Shown: positions 24,627 to 31,771, counted from the stretch's first letter. The stretch: DNA of 64,000 nt from Pseudomonas sivasensis (GCF_013778505.1 NZ_JAAOWU010000008.1:1-64000), one strand, 5' to 3'. Translations and numbers: made by a program. Notes: generated by a model not told the origin, from the sequence alone.

Positions 24627-25473
24627 AGGAACCGTCCTCACGCTGAATCAGGCCGCTGGTGTAGTTGCGCTCGGCGAAACCGGTGTGGCGAGACTGGGGT
24701 GCCGGGGCTGGCGCGGATTCCGCCAGGCGCTTGATCACCCAGGACGCCTTGAAACCCTGCCAGCCAGAATTCAGCGCCTCGGTGATTGCGTCTTCGGCGG
24801 TGATCCCGGCCTCGGCGCACTTGCCCAGTTCGGTGTTCACAGTTGACCAGACGGTGGCGGTCACTGCAGCGCGCTTGGCCTTGCGCTGGGTCAGCCAGTC
24901 GGCCAGCAGTTGCTCAGGGACGTTGTGCGGGTTGTCGGCCAACAACTGCGCCATGCCGAACGGAGTCTTACGATCAGGCTTCGGAGGTTCGACTAGCTCC
25001 TGGGGCGGATTAATCTCTTTCGAAGAAAGAGTTAATAGGGGTTCTTTCTTTGTATAAAGAAGGGAGTGAGCAGTTTTGGTCTCACTCGCAGATGGTCTCA
25101 GTGAGACGATATTGGCTGAGTGAGACGTTTTGGTCTCAGTGAGACGTTGTTGTTTTTCTTCGAAGAAAGACCACTCACGGACTGGCGCGATGCCGATATC
25201 CCCACGGCTCCCGCCAACGCGGAAAATTATTCGGCGCTCAAGAAGGTGGCTGATCGCCTTCGACGTGACGTCACGGCGCAAGTTGGTCTGTTTGCCGATA
25301 TCCTCGGCAGTCAGGCGTTTGGTTTCCAGTTGATAGCCGATGGTCTGGCGTGCAATGGCCATGAGAACGCGCAGTTCACGCGCTGGCAGATCAACCGTAG
25401 CCAAAGCCTCCATAAGGCTATTGTCCATACGGGTGAATCCCCGAGGGTTGTGTAACGCAACAATGTTTGGCAT
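24616..25473 (-). CDS. O-like replication initiator
   Basis: A 285-residue replication protein of the phage rep O type: an N-terminal winged-helix part (FTRMDNSLMEALATVDL, RELRVLMAIARQTIGY, LRRDVTSKAISHLLER), then a linker that contains the origin repeats, then a C-terminal helical domain that would contact the loader. The linker repeats ETKT(S/A)HS because the iterons run through it. First gene of the replication module. Confidence 0.88.
   Translation of the reverse strand: MPNIVALHNPRGFTRMDNSLMEALATVDLPARELRVLMAIARQTIGYQLETKRLTAEDIGKQTNLRRDVTSKAISHLLERRIIFRVGGSRGDIGIAPVREWSFFEEKQQRLTETKTSHSANIVSLRPSASETKTAHSLLYTKKEPLLTLSSKEINPPQELVEPPKPDRKTPFGMAQLLADNPHNVPEQLLADWLTQRKAKRAAVTATVWSTVNTELGKCAEAGITAEDAITEALNSGWQGFKASWVIKRLAESAPAPAPQSRHTGFAERNYTSGLIQREDGSYAI
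25016..25172. other. replication origin: iterons inside O gene
   Basis: Four related copies of GGTCTCAGTGAGACG lie at about 25077-25146; two (25094-25108 and 25132-25146) contain the perfect palindrome GTCTCA-G-TGAGAC, the outer two are partial. On the O downstream side is an A/T-rich stretch (25016-25062) that could melt. Both flanks contain TTCGAAGAAAGA. This layout equals the lambda origin, where O binds iterons within its own gene. Confidence 0.8.
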
Positions 25474-25500
25474 GATTTCTCTCGCATAAAGTTGTTGAAG

Positions 25501-25529
25501 AAGCCGACCTCGTACGTCGGCTTTTTTTT
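25501..25529 (+). terminator. plus-strand terminator between cro and O (oop-like)
   Basis: AAGCCGAC (25501-25508) pairs with GTCGGCTT (25516-25523) and is followed by eight T on the plus strand. No plus-strand gene lies upstream. In lambda the short antisense oop RNA ends at the corresponding place. The remaining cro-O gap (25530-25684) shows no cII-like gene. Confidence 0.7.
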
Positions 25530-25684
25530 GCCTGGAATTCGGTGCGGAAGCGGTAACCTCCCCGCCCTGCTCCCCATTTCGCCCCTCCTAAACCCCACTG
25601 GATAAAACTCCAGCAACTTCAGGTTTCTTACTTCGCAGACCGTCTGGGCCGATACTAGCTACACGGATCAAGTGAGCGCGGAAG

Positions 25685-25897
25685 TCAGGCGACCGACTGG
25701 ATGTCTCTTTGGCGCATACACAGCTCGCGAGCCGTTATCTGTCCGCCGGTTAACTCTTCAGCCTTAAATGCTTTTTCAGCGCCCATCGGATGAATCCCGG
25801 AAACCCAGTACGAAACCGCGGCCTGCGAGACGTCGAGCGCCAAAGCTGTTTTGGTTTGCCCGCCGAAGAAGTCGACGAGCCTTTCGATAGGGGTCAT
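25685..25897 (-). CDS. Cro / YdaS-type repressor
   Basis: A 70-residue helix-turn-helix protein (LVDFFGGQTKTALALDVSQ, then AAVSYWVSG), of the YdaS/Cro class. The ATG at 25897 with GGAGGG upstream is chosen; the frame extends into the operator region above it. First gene of the pR transcript, opposite cI, so it should act as Cro, shutting off cI and trimming early transcription. Confidence 0.85.
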   Translation of the reverse strand: MTPIERLVDFFGGQTKTALALDVSQAAVSYWVSGIHPMGAEKAFKAEELTGGQITARELCMRQRDIQSVA

Positions 25898-25912
25898 AAG
25901 AGCGCCCTCCTG

Positions 25913-25976
25913 ATAAGCCTGCTTATATCCTAAGTAGAAGGACACTTATTTGCAAGGCAATAAGGGAACTTATAAA
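25913..25976. promoter_or_regulatory. OR region with divergent pR and pRM
   Basis: Two 14-bp operators ATAAG-N4-CTTAT lie at 25913-25926 (CCTG) and 25960-25973 (GGAA), with a looser TAAGT...ACTTA pair at 25931-25948. The palindromic hexamer TTGCAA (25950-25955) can serve as -35 in both directions: with TATAAA at 25971-25976 for cI (spacing 15) and with TAGGAT (minus strand, 25932-25927, spacing 17) for cro. Confidence 0.75.
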
Positions 25977-25985
25977 TTTCAGCTC

Positions 25986-26645
25986 ATGAGCACACTCGCC
26001 GAACGAATCAAAACCGCACGCAACCACGCCAAGCTGACGCAGAAGGCTCTCGCCTTAAAAGTGGGTGTTGAGCAGCCGGTAATCTCCCAGCTGGAGACCG
26101 GAAAAAACCTTCAAAGCGCACACCTCCCGAAGATCGCGCACGTGTGCGGTGTGAACGCTATTTGGCTCTCGGAAAACACCGGTCCAATGACTGGAGTGAG
26201 CGCCTCGGAATCGAACATTTCAGTTGCCGCCCAGCCCACCAAATCATTCCGCTACCCAGTAGTCAGCTGGGTTGCCGCCGGTGCCTGGTCGGAAGCTGTT
26301 GAGCCCTACCCGACCGGAATCTCGGACTCGTATGAGTTTTCGGAGTACGACGCCAAAGGCCCTGCGTTCTGGCTGACAGTCAAAGGTGACTCGATGACAG
26401 CGCCCGCCGGCCAGAGCATTACCGAGGGCACGCTGATCCTTGTGGACACTGAGGCTGAAGTAGCACCAGGTAAGCTGGTGGTGGCCAAGCTCCCAGACAG
26501 CAATGAGGCGACATTCAAGAAGCTGGTCAGCGATGGCGGACGGCTGTTCCTGAAGCCACTCAACCCTAGCTACCCAATCGAAGCGGTAGACGAGAGCTGC
26601 CGGGTCGTGGGCGTGGTAGTGCAGGCGCTGCAGAAGTTTTACTGA
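25986..26645 (+). CDS. CI-like repressor with S24 autoprotease
   Basis: A 219-residue repressor. N-terminal helix-turn-helix (LTQKALALKVGV, EQPVISQLETGK). C-terminal LexA/S24 domain with the cleavage site Ala98-Gly99 (VAAG), catalytic Ser136 (GDSMTAP) and Lys178 (ATFKKL). So RecA-stimulated self-cleavage and SOS induction are expected. The ATG at 25986 lies about ten bases after the pRM -10 box and has no ribosome site, suggesting a leaderless mRNA as in lambda. Confidence 0.93.
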   Translation: MSTLAERIKTARNHAKLTQKALALKVGVEQPVISQLETGKNLQSAHLPKIAHVCGVNAIWLSENTGPMTGVSASESNISVAAQPTKSFRYPVVSWVAAGAWSEAVEPYPTGISDSYEFSEYDAKGPAFWLTVKGDSMTAPAGQSITEGTLILVDTEAEVAPGKLVVAKLPDSNEATFKKLVSDGGRLFLKPLNPSYPIEAVDESCRVVGVVVQALQKFY

Positions 26646-26663
26646 TGCGTTCAAGGAGGCCCC

Positions 26664-26897
26664 ATGGCCCTCACGAAACCTAATCAACAATTGCGCCGCG
26701 ACCTCAAAGCGATAGCCTCCAACCTTGAGCAATTTTGTGTCGACCTGGGGAGGTTGGCCAGCCGACTCAGCGATGCCGACGCCATAGCCCTGATGGGGCT
26801 GGTGGGTACGCTCTACGAAGAGGCTGATCAATTGGTGGGGTATGCAGACGAGGTGAAGGACGGCCGGATAATTCGGGCTGCGGAGCAGCGCAAATGA
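26664..26897 (+). CDS. small helical protein downstream of cI
   Basis: A 77-residue all-helical protein with a strong ribosome site (AAGGAGG). It follows cI by 18 bases and couples by ATGA to the next gene, so it is probably made in the lysogen from pRM. No family recognised. Confidence 0.72.
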   Translation: MALTKPNQQLRRDLKAIASNLEQFCVDLGRLASRLSDADAIALMGLVGTLYEEADQLVGYADEVKDGRIIRAAEQRK

Positions 26898-27112
26898 CTG
26901 CATGGCGAAAGCAGCGCTTCTGGAGCAAGTTTTGGATCTGGGCCTGGGTGGCGTTCATGGCCGTTTTTACCCTCTGCACCGGCGCGTTCTGGCTGGGTGA
27001 TGGTTCATCTAATCGCAAGCGAGTCTTCAGCCCTGGCTTCGTTGTGCTCTGTGCCATCGTGGCTGTGGTTGAGCTGATAGCGCTGAATCACTTCTATGGT
27101 GTGCATGGATGA
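26894..27112 (+). CDS. two-TM small membrane protein
   Basis: A 72-residue protein with two hydrophobic segments (FWIWAWVAFMAVFTLCTG and FVVLCAIVAVVELIAL) and basic ends. Overlaps the preceding gene by four bases. With that gene it forms a small unit after cI that could act at the membrane in lysogens. Role unknown. Confidence 0.7.
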   Translation: MTAWRKQRFWSKFWIWAWVAFMAVFTLCTGAFWLGDGSSNRKRVFSPGFVVLCAIVAVVELIALNHFYGVHG

Positions 27113-27246
27113 GGTGCAGGCGGGAAGGAATGTGCGATCGACGCCTAGGTAGGCTTCGTGCGCTCCGCCGGGTGACATAGTGGTTTCAACTGAACCAAAA
27201 AAAGGAAGCGCGCTCATTTGAGGCTCGTGAATTATAGGAGCAGGGA

Positions 27247-27771
27247 ATGGCGCAAGCCGGCAAGATTCCGTACACAGATGCCATGGCGGCAATTTCCGTC
27301 CCAAAATCCTGGGCTGGAGCCAAGACCATTATCTGGAAGGCCCAGGGCGGGAAAGGGTTTCCAGCGTCCCACAAGTGTCGCATCCCTATATCGATTAAAG
27401 ATGTCGTCCAAGAGGGCTACTTCCTAGATATTTTCCATAAGTACAGTGACTTCGACGGAGTGCCGGACAAGGTATCAATGACCTTTGTTGCTGGTGGCGC
27501 CAGGCTGCTGGCCCTTGACGAAAATGGTCCAAGCGAACACGTCAACACTATCGGAAAGGGCATGCCGCATTATGGGAAAAATGCGGACCATCCTCATGTG
27601 CACGTGCCAGTCCCTGAAGGATCTTCAGGATACGCAGAGCCCATTGATCGGACCGACATTCAGGCGTTATGGCGTATCTTCCTAGAGCGTGCCAATATTT
27701 CAGGGGCGCCACCTTTTACGTTGCCGCCGCGACAGCCGCAATCAGAAAGCGGGCAAATGGACTTACTATGA
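27247..27771 (+). CDS. unknown protein, first of a two-gene lysogen operon
   Basis: A 174-residue protein with ribosome site AGGAGCAGGG. It has an aromatic/basic core (IIWKAQGGKGFPASHKCRIP), a beta-rich middle, and a His-rich patch (NADHPHVHVPVP). It couples by ATGA overlap to the next gene, and a terminator ends the pair. GC is somewhat lower than the late genes. In position it corresponds to rexA/rexB of lambda. I do not recognise the family. Confidence 0.7.
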   Translation: MAQAGKIPYTDAMAAISVPKSWAGAKTIIWKAQGGKGFPASHKCRIPISIKDVVQEGYFLDIFHKYSDFDGVPDKVSMTFVAGGARLLALDENGPSEHVNTIGKGMPHYGKNADHPHVHVPVPEGSSGYAEPIDRTDIQALWRIFLERANISGAPPFTLPPRQPQSESGQMDLL

Positions 27772-28532
27772 ACTGTGCAGACATCAGCAGGCAGCTGGGC
27801 TTTCGTTGCCGTCATATCAACGATGGACTGGCCTACATTCAATCCCCTCTCAAGCTTTCCTTCGACGGCATGGCTATAGGCGCGTTCGTTCAGGATATTG
27901 GGCGCGGACTAGTTCGCATAAGTGATAATTCCGACATTTTGTTCACTGCTATGACTCATGGGATAGCCCCAGACCAGAGGCGCTCCAAGAAATTCGGAGA
28001 TATCGCCAAGCTGAGCGGAATGTCCTTATCTGATAATGGCGAGCTTCACACTGTCTGCCCTGAGGGCGAGGCAGGTTTTCAGATAGCTAGATTCATTGAG
28101 GCCGCCTCCAGAATCGGTGACGCCTGCAGCGATTTGCTCGTAATTCAAACGCCCAAATTCCAGCGGAAGGTCGGATCCATCTTGTCGCGCATTTATAAAG
28201 ACCGCTTACGACGAGATTTTATTTTGGCAGGGGCTAGCGGACATCAGCTTTCCTTTCCTTTTGTGCTAAACCCAGGAACCGCAAATCAGATGGTCATCCA
28301 AACTATCTCCGCCGGATCTGCTGGAAAACCAAACTGGGCAAGTATCTATGGAGCCGTCGGCAAGATGGGCGATCTGAAAAATTCTGGCGACAATACCAAG
28401 CGCACCGTAATCCTGGAGCGTGGCGAAGATGAGTCCACTCAGCAAGCCATGGTTGCTTTAGCCGAAACCGCATCGATTGTGGTCTTCGAGGGAAATAGCG
28501 AGAAGCTCTACGCAGCGCTGCAGGCCGCCTGA
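27768..28532 (+). CDS. DUF1828-like protein, second of the pair
   Basis: A 254-residue protein. The ATG at 27768 overlaps the stop of its partner. The first 130 residues follow a pattern I associate with DUF1828: a DGMAIGAFVQDIG strand pair, then ISDNSDILFTAMTHG, a variable helix and a segment like LSDNGELHTVCPEGE before a helical end. The second half (strand-rich, VILERGEDESTQQ) resembles the partner DUF1829 region. DUF1828/1829 proteins have no firmly known function; a toxin-antitoxin or defence role is my inference from coupling and position. Confidence 0.6.
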   Translation: MNCADISRQLGFRCRHINDGLAYIQSPLKLSFDGMAIGAFVQDIGRGLVRISDNSDILFTAMTHGIAPDQRRSKKFGDIAKLSGMSLSDNGELHTVCPEGEAGFQIARFIEAASRIGDACSDLLVIQTPKFQRKVGSILSRIYKDRLRRDFILAGASGHQLSFPFVLNPGTANQMVIQTISAGSAGKPNWASIYGAVGKMGDLKNSGDNTKRTVILERGEDESTQQAMVALAETASIVVFEGNSEKLYAALQAA

Positions 28533-28548
28533 TCAAGTTTTAGATGCA

Positions 28549-28579
28549 GAAGCCCGGCCCAGCGCCGGGCTTCTTGTTT
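28549..28579 (+). terminator. terminator of the two-gene lysogen operon
   Basis: GAAGCCCGGC...GCCGGGCTTC, a 10-bp stem, then TTGTTT. The following 212 bases to the next gene hold only its presumed promoter. Confidence 0.8.
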
Positions 28580-28791
28580 CTGCCCATTCACACTCGGGCT
28601 CCTCTGGTCATCCCAATTCTCAGCACCCGCTTAAGCCCGACCTCCGGAACCGAATCCATCACGGCATATCTTGTTACAACCATTCGCCCGCAGGCACCGC
28701 CCGTAGAGAACTACAAACTTCTACTCCAGTCGTAATGCTAGGCGTGCTTTAAACCGTGAGCGCCTGCTGACAACCCATAGAGGTTCACAAA

Positions 28792-29223
28792 ATGAAAATG
28801 ACACTGCCCGCCCTATTCTTGGGCGTCCTCATTTCGCAAGGAGCAATGGCTGCCGGAGACGGCACAGCCGGCCTTGGAGGCGGCGTTGGTGGTGCACTTG
28901 GCAATATCGTAGGCCAACAGCTCGGCGGCTCAACTGGCGCGGCAGTAGGCGCAGGCGTAGGTGGTGCAGCCGGCAGTGCTGTCGGCGCTCAAAGAGGCAA
29001 CAGAGCCGAAGCAGCATTAGGCGGCGGTATCGGCTCGGCTGGCGGCTCTCTCATTGGTAATCGCCTCGGCGGAACAACTGGTTCGACTATCGGTGCAGGT
29101 CTCGGCGGCGCGGCGGGTGGCGCGCTAGGAAATAACCTGGCGGATGATGAGAGCGGTCATCGATCGGATGGTAAGAAGCACAAAGGGAACAACAAGCATA
29201 AAGACAAAAACAAGCATCGTTAG
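28792..29223 (+). CDS. secreted glycine-zipper protein
   Basis: A 143-residue protein with a signal peptide ending MAAG, followed by about 90 residues of Gly-Ala-Val repeats (GxxxG pattern, such as GGVGGALGNIVGQQLGG). The tail is very Lys/His rich. Glycine-zipper proteins insert into membranes or the outer membrane. Flanked by terminators on both sides, so it is an autonomous unit. Likely a lysogenic conversion gene altering the envelope. Confidence 0.78.
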   Translation: MKMTLPALFLGVLISQGAMAAGDGTAGLGGGVGGALGNIVGQQLGGSTGAAVGAGVGGAAGSAVGAQRGNRAEAALGGGIGSAGGSLIGNRLGGTTGSTIGAGLGGAAGGALGNNLADDESGHRSDGKKHKGNNKHKDKNKHR

Positions 29224-29242
29224 TTTCTGACGCTGTTACATC

Positions 29243-29273
29243 GAAGCCCGGCGCTAGGCCGGGCTTCTTGTTT
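29243..29273 (+). terminator. terminator after glycine-zipper gene
   Basis: GAAGCCCGGC (29243-29252) and GCCGGGCTTC (29258-29267) form a stem followed by TTGTTT. Nearly the same hairpin as at 28549. Confidence 0.78.
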
Positions 29274-29332
29274 CTGGTGATCCCCTACTCTGCTATCGTG
29301 GCGCCCTCTGATCGCAATGGAAGCAACGAAGA

Positions 29333-29656
29333 ATGGACTCATGGAAGATTGTAGCTGCAGCCCTTATGGTATCGATCAATGCTCATGCTTCAGAGGGGTC
29401 CGACGACTCCTACAATAACTCGATGCTGTCAGTGCTAATGGCTCCAACCTACACCGTTGCGGGAACTACCGGACTTACCATGCTGGCCTCAAATAACTTC
29501 AAGCCTGCAAAGGCTGACGCCCTTGCGTTCATCGGTTCAAAAGGCGAGATTCGCGGAGCCCAATTTGAACAGGCAGTTCGCTTTTATCGCACGACATACC
29601 TGCCGCCTCTAATGACCGACCGGCAGTTGGCACAGGCAATCGCTACCTCGTACTGA
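29333..29656 (+). CDS. DUF2388-type secreted protein
   Basis: A 107-residue protein with signal peptide MDSWKIVAAALMVSINAHA. The rest fits the Pseudomonas DUF2388 family: a Thr/Ser-rich start and the core KADALAFIGSKGEIRGAQFE, ending with a DRQLAQAI helix. Function of the family is unknown; it is usually periplasmic and present in multiple copies in Pseudomonas. Flanked by terminators. Confidence 0.8.
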   Translation: MDSWKIVAAALMVSINAHASEGSDDSYNNSMLSVLMAPTYTVAGTTGLTMLASNNFKPAKADALAFIGSKGEIRGAQFEQAVRFYRTTYLPPLMTDRQLAQAIATSY

Positions 29657-29724
29657 GCACGAGCATTCACGAACTTTTCACAGTAGGGCGCCTATGGTTA
29701 TCCCAGCTCCTAGTGAAACCCTTT

Positions 29725-29757
29725 AAGCCCGCTACCCCCCATCGCGGGCTTTTCTTT
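29725..29757 (+). terminator. terminator after DUF2388 gene
   Basis: AAGCCCGC and GCGGGCTT around an 10-base C-rich loop, then TTTCTTT. Confidence 0.75.
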
Positions 29758-29871
29758 GTCTGAGATTTGGAGGGCCGAAACTCGCCCTCCCCAACTTACC
29801 CAACGACGGCTATACACGCCCACCGTCAAAATGACACGATAACGCCTCGCCTTCGTAAGTAGGAATACAGG

Positions 29872-30282
29872 ATGTTCAGTCACGTAACCGTTGGGACAAA
29901 CGATCTTGATAAGGCCTCTACCTTCTATGACGCGGTGCTGATCCCCCTGGGGCTCTGTCGTAGGCCTGTAACGCCTGATGGCGGGCCACCTTCGGCATGC
30001 TGGATTAAGCCAAATAGCGTCCTCCCTCGCTTTTATGTGTACAGCCCTTATGACCGAAATGAAGCCGGAACAGGGAATGGCAGCATGGTGGCTTTCACCG
30101 CACCATCTCCAAATGCGGTAGACAGCGCCTATGCAGCTGGGCTTCTTGCGGGCGGATCTGATGAAGGTGAACCTGGCCAACGTCCCCACTATGGTGACGG
30201 CTACTACGGTGCGTACCTACGTGATCCAGATGGCAACAAGGTACATATCGCTCATCGTGGTGATTTGGACTTGGCGGGGTAG
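29872..30282 (+). CDS. VOC / glyoxalase-like protein
   Basis: A 136-residue single-domain vicinal oxygen chelate protein. FSHVTVGTNDLDKASTFYDA opens the first beta-alpha-beta unit. The metal residues would be His4 and the Glu or His in YGAYLRDPDGNKVHIAHR. The substrate cannot be told; family members include glyoxalases, dioxygenases and drug-resistance proteins. Unusual for a prophage, so it is likely host-derived cargo. Own terminator follows. Confidence 0.85.
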   Translation: MFSHVTVGTNDLDKASTFYDAVLIPLGLCRRPVTPDGGPPSACWIKPNSVLPRFYVYSPYDRNEAGTGNGSMVAFTAPSPNAVDSAYAAGLLAGGSDEGEPGQRPHYGDGYYGAYLRDPDGNKVHIAHRGDLDLAG

Positions 30283-30304
30283 CCGCCGCTCACCGTATTC
30301 GCTT

Positions 30305-30330
30305 AAAGCCCGCCCACCGCGGGCTTTTTC
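30305..30330 (+). terminator. terminator after VOC gene
   Basis: AAAGCCCGC, five-base loop, GCGGGCTTTTT. Confidence 0.78.
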
Positions 30331-30418
30331 ATTCCTGCCGGAAAGCACCCATCATAAAATATGCATTTATGCATTAAACTTCTTGCTGCCCTCTTGCCAA
30401 TACATGACAGCACAAATA

Positions 30419-30434
30419 CTGTGTATACATACAG
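30419..30434 (+). promoter_or_regulatory. LexA box upstream of DUF1654 gene
   Basis: CTGTGTATACATACAG fits CTG-N10-CAG and matches the enterobacterial consensus CTGTATATATATACAG at 14 of 16 positions. It lies 20 bases before the start codon, so LexA would cover the promoter and the gene would be induced by DNA damage. Confidence 0.85.
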
Positions 30435-30453
30435 TATTCGCAAGGAGCTACAC

Positions 30454-30705
30454 ATGAACCAGGAACCCTACCCCGCACCAAAACCGAGAAATTCCTACGA
30501 GCTTGTTGGCCGCCGCCTGCAAGGGTTGATCGCCTCTCCCCGGGTACAGCGGATTCAGTTGGTCGAGGTCTCCAGGCGCGACGATGAAAGCCCTGAAGCC
30601 TGGCACCAGGTCATCCAAGACATTGGCGATACCGCCGGGATAAGAGTCGAGCATCTGGAAGACGGAGCCGTCAGGATCGGCTGGAACGAGTACTGCGATT
30701 CCTAA
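30454..30705 (+). CDS. DUF1654 protein, SOS-controlled
   Basis: An 83-residue member of DUF1654, a family known mainly from Pseudomonas and its phages. Features: SYELVGRRLQGLIASPRVQ, then ISRRDD-like charged turn, and the end RIGWNEYCDS. ATG at 30454 with AAGGAG upstream. The LexA box means it is expressed on SOS, when the prophage is induced. Function unknown. Confidence 0.85.
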   Translation: MNQEPYPAPKPRNSYELVGRRLQGLIASPRVQRIQLVEVSRRDDESPEAWHQVIQDIGDTAGIRVEHLEDGAVRIGWNEYCDS

Positions 30706-30708
30706 ATG

Positions 30709-30733
30709 AGCCCGCCAGTGAGCGGGATTTTTA
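30709..30733 (+). terminator. terminator after DUF1654 gene
   Basis: CCCGC-CAGTGA-GCGGG stem followed by ATTTTTAT; shields the pL region from the SOS transcript. Confidence 0.65.
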
Positions 30734-30751
30734 TCGTCCTCAGGAAAATAT

Positions 30752-30793
30752 ATAAGCCTGCTTATTGACGCTAAAAATAAGTTGGCTTATATT
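30752..30793 (+). promoter_or_regulatory. OL operators and pL promoter
   Basis: Operators ATAAG-CCTG-CTTAT (30752-30765) and ATAAG-TTGG-CTTAT (30777-30790) match those at cI/cro; the first is identical to the one at 25913. Between and over them lies a near-consensus promoter, TTGACG (30765-30770), 17 bases, TATATT (30788-30793), reading right. Repressor binding would block it, so this is pL of the right early operon. Confidence 0.85.
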
Positions 30794-30799
30794 TCATCT

Positions 30800-31365
30800 C
30801 AAGCCAGCAACGAACATCGCCGGCCAGCAGCGAGAGCTGCGCCGCTCTTTAACAGTCAGCGCAATACAGAAATACCAACAGACCGCATTGCCTCTACCGG
30901 CGACCGGCGATTAGACGGGTCAGATAGCCCGCCCACGACAGGAACATCCTGTACGGCTGATCGAGAGCGAAACGCTCGAACCGTGCGAATGACCTGGCAA
31001 GCAATGCGCCCCGCGAATCCCAGCGGTAGAAGGGAGACTCAACTGAACAGAATTAGCGGTCCCGATAGCCTCGGCTGGGAACGCCGGACCTCATGCACCC
31101 TGCCCCAATCAGCCAGGGCATTCAGAGCTGTAGCGTGCATGTTGTAAGGACCTGTGATCCATGGCGAACAGATGCTGTTTGACGCTGCGAGTAGGAAGCT
31201 CGAAGCCCACACCGATGACGACCGGCCTGCCCTGCAATCAGCAGCGGGCAACGGGCCACACCGCTGACGCAACAACCCCGGCCTGACGCCACTAGCGAGG
31301 TCGGGGGTTTCACCGATAGTCCTTGGCAACAGGGCCTAACGGGAAACCAACCGAGGGTTACCACG
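30800..31365 (+). promoter_or_regulatory. long untranslated pL leader with boxA
   Basis: About 565 bases without a convincing gene between pL and the LuxR-type gene. CGCTCTTTAACA at 30843-30854 equals the boxA of rRNA operons, the NusB/S10 binding site. With the terminator at 31276-31311 further on, it suggests Nus-dependent antitermination of early transcription. I find no clear boxB hairpin. A frame from 30782 begins inside the promoter and is not credible. Confidence 0.6.
31276..31311 (+). terminator. tL-like terminator in pL leader
   Basis: AACCCCG-GCCT (31276-) pairs with AGGT-CGGGGGTT around a 13-base loop, followed by a short T run. It would stop pL transcription unless antitermination has been set up at boxA. 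Confidence 0.6.
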
Positions 31366-31749
31366 ATGGAAGCAACAATCATCAACGGTTCATGGAAAGG
31401 CCACCTCGGACGAGGCCTGGCGCCGCGAGAGCTTCAGTTCCTGCTTTGGATTGCCCAGGGCTTCACCTCGAAGGAGATCGCCCGGGAGGCAGGCATTGAG
31501 GCAGGCACCGTCAAGAAGCGGCTGACCAATGCGATGTTCAAGCTGGGTGTGACGAAGCGTACTGCTTTGGTGGCTGAGGCAATGAAGCGCCAGATCATCA
31601 CGCCGGTGTGCTTTGTGCTGGCGGCGCTGATCGCCATGCACTCGATGATCAGTGACGACTCCCTGCGTCGTGATCGCCGGGCGCCGGAAAGGCGAATGGC
31701 CCAGGTGCGGATGGTGCGCCGGGCTGAGTGCGCAGAACTGGCTGTGTGA
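31366..31749 (+). CDS. LuxR-type HTH protein with membrane segment
   Basis: A 127-residue protein. Residues 19-75 form a LuxR/GerE helix-turn-helix (LAPRELQFLLWIAQGFTSKE, then IEAGTVKKRL). Residues 78-96 are hydrophobic (TPVCFVLAALIAMHSM), and the end is very basic with many Arg. There is no receiver or ligand domain. First gene of the pL operon, so it may regulate early phage or host genes, perhaps from the membrane. Confidence 0.82.
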   Translation: MEATIINGSWKGHLGRGLAPRELQFLLWIAQGFTSKEIAREAGIEAGTVKKRLTNAMFKLGVTKRTALVAEAMKRQIITPVCFVLAALIAMHSMISDDSLRRDRRAPERRMAQVRMVRRAECAELAV

Positions 31750-31771
31750 ACACCAATATCGATGAGCCTCT

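Noticed and set aside
30782..31147. 121-codon plus frame in the pL leader
   Set aside because: Its TTG start lies inside the -10 region of pL, there is no ribosome site, and the composition is Arg/Ser-rich like a random frame.
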